The notes under the pieces: model-generated
Seen by the model: only the letters and a program-made list of their open reading frames with translations
Databases searched by the model: none
What the model was told of the DNA's origin: nothing
Part shown: in pieces, positions 19,772-29,655 of the stretch
How the letters are laid out: each line of letters begins with the position of its first letter
Position numbering within the stretch: the stretch's first letter is position 1
Origin: Psychrobacter sp. P2G3
GTDB lineage: Bacteria > Pseudomonadota > Gammaproteobacteria > Pseudomonadales > Moraxellaceae
Direction of reading: 5' to 3'
Assembly: GCF_001593285.1 (NCBI RefSeq)
Contig: NZ_CP012529.1
Coordinates: 1,116,001-1,180,000, forward strand
Length of the DNA: 64,000 nt
Made by a program: the position numbers and the translations under genes

Positions 19772-22700
19772 CTAAGCATCAGCTTCGATATCAATGGTTG
19801 GTTCTTTAACAGTAGTGACGACTCTAGATTCAACATATGAGCTACTATATAAAGAATCAGTAGCGATTGGATAAATCTCTAAACGCTTCAATTCTGCTAG
19901 TAAGTCTTGTATGACTTCATCTTTACGGGTTACAAAAGTGGAAGCAAAGCAGCGCCAGAATTTCCAGCCAGCACGTTCAAGAATACGCTGACGCTGCATA
20001 TCACTATCCCATTTATCAGGCCCATGATATCTATCACCATCACATTCGATGGCGAGGCTATTGTCCTCTTCACCTTCGACAACCATATCGATTCGGTAGG
20101 CGCCAGCTTTAACCTGCGGAATAACTCGGTAGCCTCTCTCGGTGAGAAGATCAAAGACTTCTGTTTCAAAAGGCGACTCACACTTATCGCGCAAATCAAC
20201 GACTTCTTCTTCATGTTGCATAAATGGTGCTTGAAAGTATTTGATGAGTTCTGCTCGATAATGATCAGCTTGGCTAAGCTCATCCAACTCAATACTGCGT
20301 ACCAAATACATTCTATCGCGTGCTCTTGAAGCAGCGACATTCATCCGCTGGGCAAAAGTGTCTCTCGTTTGTGCATGGGCAGCTCCGGGTGCCACTACCA
20401 ACGACAAAAACATGATATCGCGCTCTTTACCCTGAAAGGTTCTCGCATCACCGCAGGCAATATCAAAAGTGGTCATGAGAGTCTCATCCAATTCTTTATT
20501 GAGTATCTCCATAATACTATGCGCTTGCTTATTGCCTAATAATGAGACGACGCCGATGGTTTTACCTTTGTAAGCTGGGTCAGAAACGATGGTTTTGATT
20601 TCATCGACAATAAACCTGACTTCTGAAGGGTTGATATTAGAGCCTTCAATGCGATAGCCGTCGGTAACGTATACATCAATCAGTGGTGGATCTAAGCGCT
20701 CTGAAGGTTTGGCTTTACGTAACGGTATCAGCTCATGATTATAAAATTCACGTTTTGAGAACTCAATAATAGGCGCAACACTACGAAAGTGCTCTTTTAA
20801 CATGACGCTGCTATCGGCAAAAACGACTTTGAATAAATCATATATTGAACGATCAGGTGACATCTGTGAGCGGTAAACAGGCACTTGATTGCTGAGATAC
20901 TGTGCCATCAAATTACGAATTTTTTCGATATCGAGACCAACGCCTTCTGGTGACACTTGCTTATCGTCACCAACGATTAGAACTTTCTTCGCTCTCATGA
21001 TGGCTGGTAACGCTGTTAAATCAGATTGGGACGCTTCGTCGATGATAACCAAGTCAAAACTACCAAACTCTGCTGGCAAGGATTCAGAAATACGATAATG
21101 CGGCATAATCCAACAAGGGATAGCCGCACTTGCTCCCGCAGAGGCTTCGCGCGCTTCTCGGCGATAATAATGTGCGCCTTTGCCTGTCCCTTTACCAATA
21201 CGCATAATGGCAGAGCGGTATTTCTCTAAAGACGCCCTAACGTTTGGCGTCGCATTCTCAGCGACTTTTAGCCATGCTCTTTTGGTGATTGCTTCTTGAT
21301 AGAGTCTTGCCAAATCTGACTCTAAGTGGCTACGAGTTTTGGTGAGATCAACCAACTCTTTGCGACCATCTATACTGTCTATAAAGCCCATCAATCGGCT
21401 AAGACGCCAAATCTGCTGCCAGTTATCAGGCAGCAAGTCATCAGATGACAGTGTATCAAATGACAACGTATCTTGAGAATTAAGACAAGGCTCATGGCGT
21501 AATTGATTTGCCCAGAGTAGTGCGCCACTGTCGTCGATAAGCTGAGTAACGGCAGTGACCGTCTGTAAGTCTGTTGCAAGATTATTTACTCGCTGTAGCT
21601 CATTGAGTAGCTCTTCCCACTCCGTACTTAAGGCCTCATCTGACAACGACAAATTACCGATTTTCTGATTTAAAAAGAGCGTTATTTGTTCACTAATGAC
21701 GCCATTACAGTCAGCAAGCTTATTAAGTGAATTTTCTTTTAGCGTGAGACTTTCTGCTAAACCATGTCTCTTCAAATGTTGTTTAAGAATACCTTCAATT
21801 TTAACTAAAACATCCTTATTATAAGGTGCGGTAGAAATAATATCCCAGTCCAAGAAAATAGCATGTAACGCTTGTTTAATAATGTGTTGTAGGTTGTTGC
21901 TATCGACAATGTCTCTATATAAATGAACGGCTGAATTTAAATTAGACAAGTTATCAGGTGCTACATCGAATATTGGTAGGGGTAGGTCATTCGATAATGA
22001 ATTCCAACGAATAATGAGCGCCTGAGATTTTTTTCTAAAGTCTATATAGCTAGATATATATTGCCAGTCTTCTACAGTTGAGGGTTGCGAAGAGACAATC
22101 GTGATAGCTTCAAGGATTTTCTTCTCAGCAGACTTACCAAAAGTCCCAGCGATACCAAATGGTTTCTTGCCTTCGGATAAGTTTTTGACCGCGTCAACAA
22201 GCTCTGGATTTTTATCAAAACCATCAGCCATCGTGATAGGTTTGGTTAAATAAATGGTTCTCTCATTAAAAAGCGACTTAATCTCATCGTTGAGTACAGT
22301 TAGATGAGCGATGATGTCTTGCTTAGTCTCATCAGCTAAGTGCTGCTGAATATGAGTCGTCCAATCCTGCCCAGCCACTGCAATCTTTTGAAGAAGATCA
22401 ATTAAACGAGAGGTATTAGAAGCAGCATCGTGAGCCATGCTGATAGTGCTATCGTTTTCGTTTACTAAGCTTGGTAGCGCTCCTTGCTTTTCAGCTGCTT
22501 GCGACTCATTGAGATAACTCAAATCTTTGTGCAGTTGTTTTACGGTATTGATAGAAGGGAAGTCTGCAACAGCAGGTATTTCTTTATCAAGATAATCTAA
22601 ATCGCTTCCGAGCTTTATTCTCATTTTTCTTAGTTCAGTCATATCGGCATGAGTAAATCGAGGCCTAAACGTCTCTTCTATGCCTAATGTATCTGAAAAG

Positions 22701-24436
22701 CTTTCGATAAGCTGCCTGTTTTGAGCAACCTCAGTCGCTGCATCTATGGGCTTGATGGTTTCGCTATCCATAACGATATCATCAAGATTTAAGCGCGCCC
22801 AAGCCGTAATCTTATTGTCAGTATGAGCCATTTGCGCATGAATGGTATCGATTTGATTATCAAGCATGACGATTTCTTTTTTGTAGGCATCTCGATTGAT
22901 ACTCGCAACTTCACTTGATATTTTTTTAATCGTATATTCGAACTGTTTTAAACCCTCATTTTCACTGGTCAGTAGACTAACCGCTAGCGGGCGAATGGAT
23001 TCAGGCAGTTTTTCTTGCAGCACCTTTAATGCAGGATCTTTCATCGACGTGACTAACACGCGTTTACCCAGCGCTAAGTAATGACAAATAACGTTGGCAA
23101 TGGTATGAGTTTTTCCTGTACCAGGAGGACCTTGAACGACAACGCCATCGTGGACATTTAGTTGCTGTACGATTTGTACTTGTTCGTCATTGAATGCTTT
23201 AGGAAAATATAGCTCAGCTGGCGTGCCTGTATAATTTTCACTGCCGCTGACCATAGATAAACCACGATAAGCAGGTAGTATGATTTCTTTATTTTCTGTA
23301 GCAGGTTCGGTCAACATTGCTATAAGCGCACTTGGTAAAGGAAGGTCATCGCTATTTTCAAGCTGAATGGCGAATTTATCTAAATCTTGCAAAAATATAT
23401 TATTGCTTCTAGGACGCGCCATAATGACCCATGTATCAGTGACGATAAGGTAATTTTGCGCCTTAGGTATTTTTCGCTCATCTGCAATGGTATGGTCAGG
23501 CCAATAAACGCCGGAAGCATCAAGCAAGGTCACTGCTGATTTTAAAATAGGCTCATAGCTACTTGGCAAAAACGGATTTAGTAAAACATCCTCTGATTCA
23601 TAAAATTGTTTACTATCTTTTAATAGATTGGCCAAACCTTGATTTTCATCCATGGAGAAAGGTTCAGTCTCAAGCGTAGAAGGAGAGGGATTAGGCTTTA
23701 TAAGTAGAGCCATTGTCTTTTGATCTAAGACAATTTCTACAGATTGTGTTAGTAATGGATACTTGATTTGCTCGCTATTCTGTCCATTATCAGTATTTTT
23801 TCTTACAGCAACACCGACACCCCAAACCAGCTCAAGCGATTCATCAGCTAGGTTGCCTTGTAGCATTTGATTGAGCTTAAATAACTTTGCATATAAAGCA
23901 ATACTTTGGCGTACAAGCTTCTCTTGCACTAGCCAAGGCTTCCAAATATTTTTGAGATAATCGTTAAATTCATTTTTTAAAGATTCTCTTTCAGGAAAAT
24001 CTTTTAGATAAACTTCTTTTTCTGATAACTTTTCTTCTACTTCTAATGTCTTATCCTGATGGCTATCCTCGACTTCAAACGGGGTGAATACTTCTTCATA
24101 AGCGATAACACCATCATCTATTAAATTTTGTACATTGATTTTTTCTTTCAATAAAGGCTGATCGCTAAATTTGATTGGAAATGTTAACCAATGTGCTAAT
24201 AGTGAGCTGTTGGGTTTAGGTGCTGAGTTTTCACGCAATCGCTCTAAATGAAGCCAAACGTCCTCGGAGGTATCGTCGGTGAGGTTCAGACTGATACCTG
24301 GCAAGCCTATCGTTTGTTCTTCAGTACAAGTGAAATCACTGTGTTTAGCAAAATCTTGAGTAGGCGTTTTTTTCATCAAAGCACACTGTTTAATGAATTC
24401 AGTTTGAGAGGCCAGTCTTTGTGCGTAAATACTCAT
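19772..24436 (-). CDS. Giant SF1 helicase fused to a Vsr/MTES_1575-type nuclease; candidate defence protein
   Basis: This is a 1554-residue single protein. Residues 1-420 are of unknown fold. Walker A GPPGTGKTHT sits at about 440, and a long, helical, charged insert fills about 490-1100. Walker B IIDEAS is at about 1132, followed by VGDDKQVSPEG, LKEHFRS, TFQGKERDIMFLS and motif VI NVAASRARDRMYL at about 1367. The C-terminus (about 1415-1525) is a PD-(D/E)XK nuclease with SPFETEVFDLL, YRIDMVV, AIECDGDRYH and LERAGWKFWRCF, all expected catalytic residues present. AAA_11/AAA_12 helicase plus C-terminal MTES_1575/Vsr nuclease is an architecture found in anti-phage proteins such as Hhe; no DUF3320 tail is visible here. 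The middle is AT-rich (19 of 60 G+C in the line at 22021). Confidence 0.85.
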   Translation of the reverse strand: MSIYAQRLASQTEFIKQCALMKKTPTQDFAKHSDFTCTEEQTIGLPGISLNLTDDTSEDVWLHLERLRENSAPKPNSSLLAHWLTFPIKFSDQPLLKEKINVQNLIDDGVIAYEEVFTPFEVEDSHQDKTLEVEEKLSEKEVYLKDFPERESLKNEFNDYLKNIWKPWLVQEKLVRQSIALYAKLFKLNQMLQGNLADESLELVWGVGVAVRKNTDNGQNSEQIKYPLLTQSVEIVLDQKTMALLIKPNPSPSTLETEPFSMDENQGLANLLKDSKQFYESEDVLLNPFLPSSYEPILKSAVTLLDASGVYWPDHTIADERKIPKAQNYLIVTDTWVIMARPRSNNIFLQDLDKFAIQLENSDDLPLPSALIAMLTEPATENKEIILPAYRGLSMVSGSENYTGTPAELYFPKAFNDEQVQIVQQLNVHDGVVVQGPPGTGKTHTIANVICHYLALGKRVLVTSMKDPALKVLQEKLPESIRPLAVSLLTSENEGLKQFEYTIKKISSEVASINRDAYKKEIVMLDNQIDTIHAQMAHTDNKITAWARLNLDDIVMDSETIKPIDAATEVAQNRQLIESFSDTLGIEETFRPRFTHADMTELRKMRIKLGSDLDYLDKEIPAVADFPSINTVKQLHKDLSYLNESQAAEKQGALPSLVNENDSTISMAHDAASNTSRLIDLLQKIAVAGQDWTTHIQQHLADETKQDIIAHLTVLNDEIKSLFNERTIYLTKPITMADGFDKNPELVDAVKNLSEGKKPFGIAGTFGKSAEKKILEAITIVSSQPSTVEDWQYISSYIDFRKKSQALIIRWNSLSNDLPLPIFDVAPDNLSNLNSAVHLYRDIVDSNNLQHIIKQALHAIFLDWDIISTAPYNKDVLVKIEGILKQHLKRHGLAESLTLKENSLNKLADCNGVISEQITLFLNQKIGNLSLSDEALSTEWEELLNELQRVNNLATDLQTVTAVTQLIDDSGALLWANQLRHEPCLNSQDTLSFDTLSSDDLLPDNWQQIWRLSRLMGFIDSIDGRKELVDLTKTRSHLESDLARLYQEAITKRAWLKVAENATPNVRASLEKYRSAIMRIGKGTGKGAHYYRREAREASAGASAAIPCWIMPHYRISESLPAEFGSFDLVIIDEASQSDLTALPAIMRAKKVLIVGDDKQVSPEGVGLDIEKIRNLMAQYLSNQVPVYRSQMSPDRSIYDLFKVVFADSSVMLKEHFRSVAPIIEFSKREFYNHELIPLRKAKPSERLDPPLIDVYVTDGYRIEGSNINPSEVRFIVDEIKTIVSDPAYKGKTIGVVSLLGNKQAHSIMEILNKELDETLMTTFDIACGDARTFQGKERDIMFLSLVVAPGAAHAQTRDTFAQRMNVAASRARDRMYLVRSIELDELSQADHYRAELIKYFQAPFMQHEEEVVDLRDKCESPFETEVFDLLTERGYRVIPQVKAGAYRIDMVVEGEEDNSLAIECDGDRYHGPDKWDSDMQRQRILERAGWKFWRCFASTFVTRKDEVIQDLLAELKRLEIYPIATDSLYSSSYVESRVVTTVKEPTIDIEADA

Positions 24437-24655
24437 TTATTAAATCTTCCAAATCATCAAAAATATTAGCGATTACTTCACTGAAAACACAAAGACCAAA
24501 CTATAGCATAGAAATTAAAATCAAAATTTTATGTCCTAATGAGTGTGTCCATCGTTACTAATACTTGACAATATTTCAATAAACCCTATACTTTTTTCAT
24601 AGGATATTTTAGTAGCTTTTGTTGGTAATCTATCAGTTTTGTTCTTAATATCGCA

Positions 24656-26416
24656 ATGATGAGAATCCATTTTAAGCCCTCACAAACTGGTCGTCTCCAC
24701 CAACTCAGTGTTGGCAGTGACATTTTAGCAACTACTTCCCTTTATCCAAATGCCTTTTTCTGGACAAGTAGCCTCAATCAAAGCTCCTTTAGTCACATAC
24801 TAGTGTTCAGTCATAATTTCTTAGATGTCGACGCATGTTTATCTTTAATAAGCACACCTATCTGCTTAACCACGCTATCTGCAGATCGGATGCCTACTTG
24901 TCGGACAGGCGTCATTCAGGCAATTCGTTATCAGCACTCAGACGGCGCCATGCACTTTTACACCCTCGATATCGTCACCCCTAACTGGCAATTGACCCAG
25001 TCCATCCATACCCGCAGCTTTGTCAATCAATCTACCCTTGATATCCTCACCATTCTCCTTAGCGATTACGACTTCGACTGGCAGCTCTCAGAGCAGCTAC
25101 TCTCATCAGAGCAACTAACCACTCAGCTTGCCATGCGCACCCAATCTGATGTCAGCGATTATGACTTTATTACCAACTTACTTGCTGATATTGGAGTCTC
25201 TACGTTGTGGGTATCAGGTGACTCAGTGGATGAGCTGGGCTATTGGTCTTTAGTCAGTGCGCTAGACGAGAATGAGTTATCACCACTTGACTATCGCTAC
25301 GAGAAGTCCTCAGTACAGTCCGGTACAGACAGCGTCGATGAGCTACAAATGAGCGCCAAGCAATTAGGCACTCGAACAGTGGTGGTACGCGCAGATGGAC
25401 TCGCTACTGATAGTATCTATGAAGGCGTGGCAGATGATGACTCGCCCTTAGCGTTTGATGACACTGCGGTACTACTTGGAGCGCCGTCTCGGGTGTATAG
25501 CGATGCGTCTGCCACCAGCTTAGCTGAGCAATGGGTACGTGCCAATGGTTGCAATAGAGAATACTATAGCGCCACAGGTGCCATGCGTGGCCTAAGCATC
25601 GGTAGCAGGGTTAGCATCAACAACCTACCTTCTATCGGCCATTTATCTACATACTGTACCAGCATGACCATCGTCGGTATCGAACCTAACAGTGATAGCG
25701 TCTCCTACCACAACCAAGTGCTGATAAAAGACTGGCTAGCGCGTACCGCAAAGCAAACAGCGCAAACAGCACTTAGCGCCATACCCGAGCACGGCTACGA
25801 CATCGCTCGAGACACCGGCATCTGGGTAACCGCCACGCTATTAGACTCCGCTATTCCTTACTGTCCCTATCCAAGCCAGCAGTCCTTTGTCAGCAGTAGC
25901 TACAACGGTCTGACCCAAGCTCGTATAGGCGATACCAGTACTTCATCCTCGCCAAGTTACGACTCTAGTGTCACAGATGAGGGTCTACAACAAACCATCA
26001 CCACCCCGGTCTGGGCAGGTATCAGCCCGCATGATGATGGAACGACACCACCGCTGCGTAGCCTGCAGTTGTCCTCAGGTGCAACTCACGGCTGGCAGTT
26101 TGCCCCAAGGCTTGGACAATCCGTCCTTTTAAACCACTGGTATGGTGATATCGACAGCCCCGTGATTAGTCGCGCTCTCTATGACGGTATCGGCATGGGC
26201 GATAGTGACGACAATGACATCACTACCCGTGACGCTGGATTATCCAACAGACATAACCTACAAGGGGGATCCTCGCCAAGATGGCATGGTGGCGGGATGG
26301 GTCACTCGCAAGTTAATGACGACGATAGTCACCAAGGCTGGCTATCCGGTATTGCTCAATACGGACTGACCTCTGATACCGAGGAAGTAATAAGAAAGGC
26401 GCAATTAGTTAACTAA
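24656..26416 (+). CDS. Truncated orphan VgrG (type VI secretion spike) remnant
   Basis: The N-terminal gp27-like region is visible (QTGRLHQLSVGSDIL, FVNQSTLDILTILLSDYDFDW, YDFITNLLADIGVSTLW). A gp5-like OB region follows (WQFAPRLGQSVLLNHWYGDIDSPVI), then NRHNLQGGSSPRWHGGGMGHS and the start of SGIAQYGL. Family members continue for several hundred residues after this point with the beta-helix needle and DUF2345-like domain. Here the frame ends ten residues after DTEEV with no such sequence in the downstream bases. No hcp, tss, PAAR or effector gene is near. Two sampled lines count 52% and 60% G+C, above the neighbours, which suggests horizontal origin. It is probably non-functional. Confidence 0.8.
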   Translation: MMRIHFKPSQTGRLHQLSVGSDILATTSLYPNAFFWTSSLNQSSFSHILVFSHNFLDVDACLSLISTPICLTTLSADRMPTCRTGVIQAIRYQHSDGAMHFYTLDIVTPNWQLTQSIHTRSFVNQSTLDILTILLSDYDFDWQLSEQLLSSEQLTTQLAMRTQSDVSDYDFITNLLADIGVSTLWVSGDSVDELGYWSLVSALDENELSPLDYRYEKSSVQSGTDSVDELQMSAKQLGTRTVVVRADGLATDSIYEGVADDDSPLAFDDTAVLLGAPSRVYSDASATSLAEQWVRANGCNREYYSATGAMRGLSIGSRVSINNLPSIGHLSTYCTSMTIVGIEPNSDSVSYHNQVLIKDWLARTAKQTAQTALSAIPEHGYDIARDTGIWVTATLLDSAIPYCPYPSQQSFVSSSYNGLTQARIGDTSTSSSPSYDSSVTDEGLQQTITTPVWAGISPHDDGTTPPLRSLQLSSGATHGWQFAPRLGQSVLLNHWYGDIDSPVISRALYDGIGMGDSDDNDITTRDAGLSNRHNLQGGSSPRWHGGGMGHSQVNDDDSHQGWLSGIAQYGLTSDTEEVIRKAQLVN

Positions 26417-26623
26417 CTTCATAGTTTGAAAGTCTAATTCCGTATTAAATGTTCTTTTAATGACCATATTATTCCTACCAATTTACCTCTTATTAGATGC
26501 CTATAACCAAAAGTATCTGATAACGAAAAAATCCGTCAGATATGGGTTTATTAATTGTCAGGTTCGCGTTATTATCACCCCCTATTAAGCAAGACTCTAC
26601 TACCTATCAGGAAAGGATATTCT

Positions 26624-27871
26624 ATGCGCTATGAGGTTATTGTTATTGGTGCTGGTATGGTTGGCACATCGATTGCGTGGCATCTACAAAATAACGGTTC
26701 GCAGGTGTTGTTGTTAGATAAAAAACTACCAGGGTCAGAGACCTCATATGGTAATGCTGGCTTGATCCAGCGCGAAGCAATTCATACGCATCCTTTCCCA
26801 CGCCAAATTACTGAAATGATTAGAGTATTACCCAACCAAGGGACTGATATTCGCTATCGTATACCAGCAATTTTGCGTTATCATCAAGCGTTATTGCAGT
26901 ATTGGAAATACTCTGCACCCGCGACTGTTAAGCAGATCGAAGCAGAGTGGCAGACGCTGATTGCGCATTGTACCAGCGAGCATCAGACCATGATTACGGC
27001 GTCTGGCGCTGATGAACTTATCACCCGTGATGGTTGGTTACAGCTACATCGTTCTGAAGACACCTTTAAAGAGGCCATTGCTTCAGCCATCGCTGCGCGT
27101 GAGAAAGGGGTTGAGCATAACGTATTGAACGTTGAAGAATTAAAAGTGATGGAGCCTAGCGCTAATTTTGATGGTTTTGTCGGTGCGATTCATTGGTTGA
27201 ATTCATGGCAAGTATCAAACCCAAGCGCCTTGGTAAAAGCATATGCAAAAAACTTCCAAGATATGCAGGGTACGATTAAAGAAAGCAATGTAAAAGAAAT
27301 CGTCCAAGATGGTGAAGGCTGGAAAGTCATCACGGATAACGATACTTATTATAGTGATAAGTTAGTCATCGCTGCCGGACCTTGGTCTAATGATTTGATC
27401 AGACCACTTGGCTATAATTTGCCATTGTTCCCAATGCGCGGCTATCATCAGCACTTTAAAGTGACTGATAAAAATAATATCAATCACAGTATGTTTGATA
27501 TGGATAAAGGCTTTGTCATGGGGCCAATGCAGCAAGGTATCCGTATTACCACTGGTGCTGAGATGACAACGATGGATGCGCCAAAGAATTTTGGACAGTT
27601 GAAGACAGTACTAAAATTTGCTAGAAAAATTCTACCATTAGAAGATGCGGTAGAGAGTGAAGCGTGGGCAGGATCACGTCCTTGTATGCCTGATATGAAG
27701 CCGGTCATTGGGCCTGCACATAAACATGAAAAACTATGGTTTGCATTTGGTCACAGTCATCAAGGCTTCACTCTAGGGCCTATGACGGGGCGTATCGTTG
27801 AAGAGCTGATACATAACAAACCTGTCGTGGTTGATGTTGAGCCGTTTAGCGCCCAGCGTTTTTCTAACTAA
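26624..27871 (+). CDS. FAD-dependent D-amino-acid oxidase/dehydrogenase-like protein (DadA/DauA type)
   Basis: This is a flavoprotein of the DAO superfamily that oxidises an amino acid to its imino acid. The N-terminal dinucleotide fold IVIGAGMVGTSIAWHL and the family text ETSYGNAGLIQRE are visible, as are the middle GWLQLHRSED and the C-terminal GSRPCMPDMKPVIGP and FGHSHQGFTLGP. I chose ATG 26624 because AGGAAAGG lies just upstream; the frame also opens at TTG 26555. A RidA-family gene follows 64 bases downstream, which fits because RidA hydrolyses the imine product. The substrate is not evident. Basic D-amino acids such as D-arginine are suggested by the guanidino genes nearby. Confidence 0.85.
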   Translation: MRYEVIVIGAGMVGTSIAWHLQNNGSQVLLLDKKLPGSETSYGNAGLIQREAIHTHPFPRQITEMIRVLPNQGTDIRYRIPAILRYHQALLQYWKYSAPATVKQIEAEWQTLIAHCTSEHQTMITASGADELITRDGWLQLHRSEDTFKEAIASAIAAREKGVEHNVLNVEELKVMEPSANFDGFVGAIHWLNSWQVSNPSALVKAYAKNFQDMQGTIKESNVKEIVQDGEGWKVITDNDTYYSDKLVIAAGPWSNDLIRPLGYNLPLFPMRGYHQHFKVTDKNNINHSMFDMDKGFVMGPMQQGIRITTGAEMTTMDAPKNFGQLKTVLKFARKILPLEDAVESEAWAGSRPCMPDMKPVIGPAHKHEKLWFAFGHSHQGFTLGPMTGRIVEELIHNKPVVVDVEPFSAQRFSN

Positions 27872-27935
27872 GCTATTGTTTCTTAACTGAGTCATCACTG
27901 ATTCAAATATTTTAATAAATTAAGGATGAAATACG

Positions 27936-28274
27936 ATGAAAAAGCTACATAGCAATCAACGTATGAGTAAAATTGTTGTCCATAACCAGACCGTTTATTT
28001 ATGTGGTCAAGTGGGCAATGCGGAAGATGATATCAAAGCGCAAACACTGACTTGTTTAGAGAAAATACAAACACTGTTAGAAGAGGTGGGCAGTGATAAA
28101 TCAAAGTTACTATCAGTGACGGTCTGGATAAAAGATATGTCAGACTTTGCCGCGATGAATGAAGTATGGGATAAATGGTTTGAAGGCATACAGCCACCAG
28201 CTCGTGCTTGTGGTGAGTCCGCATTGGCACGTCCTGAGCTATTGGTTGAGATGATAGCCATCGCAGCTGAATAA
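27936..28274 (+). CDS. RidA family reactive-imine deaminase
   Basis: This is a small trimeric Rid/YER057c/UK114-family enzyme that hydrolyses 2-imino acids to 2-keto acids and ammonia. Family text includes VYLCGQVG, QTLTCLEKIQTLLEEVGSD, VTVWIKDMSDFAAMNEVWDKWF and PARACGESALARPELLVEM, with the conserved substrate-binding Arg in PARAC. At 112 residues it is slightly short and close to the RidA-like subgroups linked to amino-acid oxidases. An AGGA ribosome site precedes ATG 27936. It forms a two-gene unit with the flavoprotein, ended by a strong terminator. Confidence 0.9.
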   Translation: MKKLHSNQRMSKIVVHNQTVYLCGQVGNAEDDIKAQTLTCLEKIQTLLEEVGSDKSKLLSVTVWIKDMSDFAAMNEVWDKWFEGIQPPARACGESALARPELLVEMIAIAAE

Positions 28275-28297
28275 TTGACTGGTTATGAAGTTTGTAT

Positions 28298-28334
28298 AAA
28301 AAAAGGAGATGATAATAATATCGTCTCCTTTTTC
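28298..28334. terminator. Terminator after the ridA-like gene
   Basis: AAAAAGGAGATGAT and ATCGTCTCCTTTTT pair (one G-T) around AATAAT. A and T runs on both sides allow use by the convergent LysR gene as well. Confidence 0.85.
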
Positions 28335-28411
28335 TATGGGCTTTTATATGCCAATTTTTTATAAAATAATAGGGTTATCGAAGTAGTTTTAAAAAAAGCG
28401 AGCTCACTAAA

Positions 28412-29326
28412 CTAATGTGTTTGCTCAGTTAATAGCCTAAGCATCTGCTCCAAAAAAGTACCGACTTGTTTATGTAGGTTTTCTCGATAGGCCCAGTGGT
28501 GACTCACCTCATAACTTGCTTCTTCAGGTAATAAGATTTTCATCAGTCCCATTCCCTCATAACGCTTTGCCAAATCGTTTGGTAAGTAACCCACGTGATG
28601 TCCTGCGAGAATCAGCTGCGCTGTTGCTTCCATATGGTAAGTGGTGGCACTTAACGTCTTAGGTCGAATATGGTTAATACTGTGCTCGGTAATATATCCT
28701 CTTTTAATCCATGGGTAGTTTTGTTCTAAAGACTTGAAAGTCAGACCCTCTGATTCATGAAATAATATATGCTCGCGTCCACAGCAGACTACTTGCTCTT
28801 CAATAAAGGCATGTTTAAAAGTTAATAAAGGCGGAAAACTGCCAAAATAGCCCACGCCAATATCACTTTCATTACTCAAAAGCTTGTCGAGCATACTCTC
28901 AGGGCTCTGCACATCGATAGAGAAATGTATCAATGGATTATCACGATAGCTAGCAGCGAGACACTGGCGTAAGGCGTCATAAAAAATCGTTGGCATCTGA
29001 TCTATCAAACATAAGCGAATATGGCCACCACGAACAGAATCTAATTGACGAATATAATGCAATTGATGTTGGAAGCTGGCAACTGCCTCAGTAAAGCTCA
29101 AGCACGCCTCGTAGACGGCAATACCATCTTCTGTAAGCTTAAATCCAGCACGGCCACGATGACAGAGTTTCATCTCCAGTCTGTCTTCTAGATGTGCCAA
29201 GTGACCGCTAATAACAGAGGGGGTAACGTTTAACCGTGATTGAGCGGCCGTCACACCCTGACACTCTACGATAGCCATAAAGCTACGTAGGGTTTTTATG
29301 TCTATTTTTATAAGTTCATCGAGCAT
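28412..29326 (-). CDS. LysR-family transcriptional regulator
   Basis: The N-terminal winged helix-turn-helix spans about residues 6-65 (LRSFMAIVECQGVTAAQSRLNVTPSVISGHLAHLEDRLEMKL is the region, with key TAAQSRL and SGHLAHLE). A periplasmic-binding-like effector domain follows. It is divergent from the guanidinobutyrase gene with 329 bases between them, the usual LysR arrangement, so it probably controls that unit and perhaps the flavoprotein-ridA pair. The effector is unknown. Length 304 is typical. Confidence 0.92.
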   Translation of the reverse strand: MLDELIKIDIKTLRSFMAIVECQGVTAAQSRLNVTPSVISGHLAHLEDRLEMKLCHRGRAGFKLTEDGIAVYEACLSFTEAVASFQHQLHYIRQLDSVRGGHIRLCLIDQMPTIFYDALRQCLAASYRDNPLIHFSIDVQSPESMLDKLLSNESDIGVGYFGSFPPLLTFKHAFIEEQVVCCGREHILFHESEGLTFKSLEQNYPWIKRGYITEHSINHIRPKTLSATTYHMEATAQLILAGHHVGYLPNDLAKRYEGMGLMKILLPEEASYEVSHHWAYRENLHKQVGTFLEQMLRLLTEQTH

Positions 29327-29547
29327 TTATATTCACGCTATATAAAAATTAAGTGTATAGGAATGGGAGTATTTTAAAGGTCAGGTAGTTTTAGAACACC
29401 TATTACATATTACTGATGCTCACTGCACATTAACGAATAAATGGTATTCTTATCAAATGTTTAGATTTCATCATCGTTTTTAAAAGTAATTTTATATTCA
29501 CCAAACTTCTAATAATAACGGTTAAATCTTCTTTACTACGAAATTTT

Positions 29548-29561
29548 AGAAGTTTACTTCT
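29548..29561. promoter_or_regulatory. Palindrome in the LysR-gbuA intergenic region
   Basis: AGAAGT-TT-ACTTCT is a perfect 6+6 inverted repeat, partly extended by flanking A/T. It is 95 bases upstream of the guanidinobutyrase start. It is a candidate operator for the divergent LysR protein. The rest of 29327-29655 is AT-rich with no other clear element. Confidence 0.45.
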
Positions 29562-29655
29562 GAATTTTACCATGGTCTACGCTGATATATTTAGGTATTG
29601 TCGAAGCATATAAAAAATTGCCTATTCTAAACAAACTGAAACAAGGATGTGATTT

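Noticed and set aside
19907..20340. Overlapping 140- and 136-codon frames in the nuclease end of the giant helicase gene
   Set aside because: Both are out-of-frame shadows of the conserved nuclease domain; the real frame keeps all motifs.
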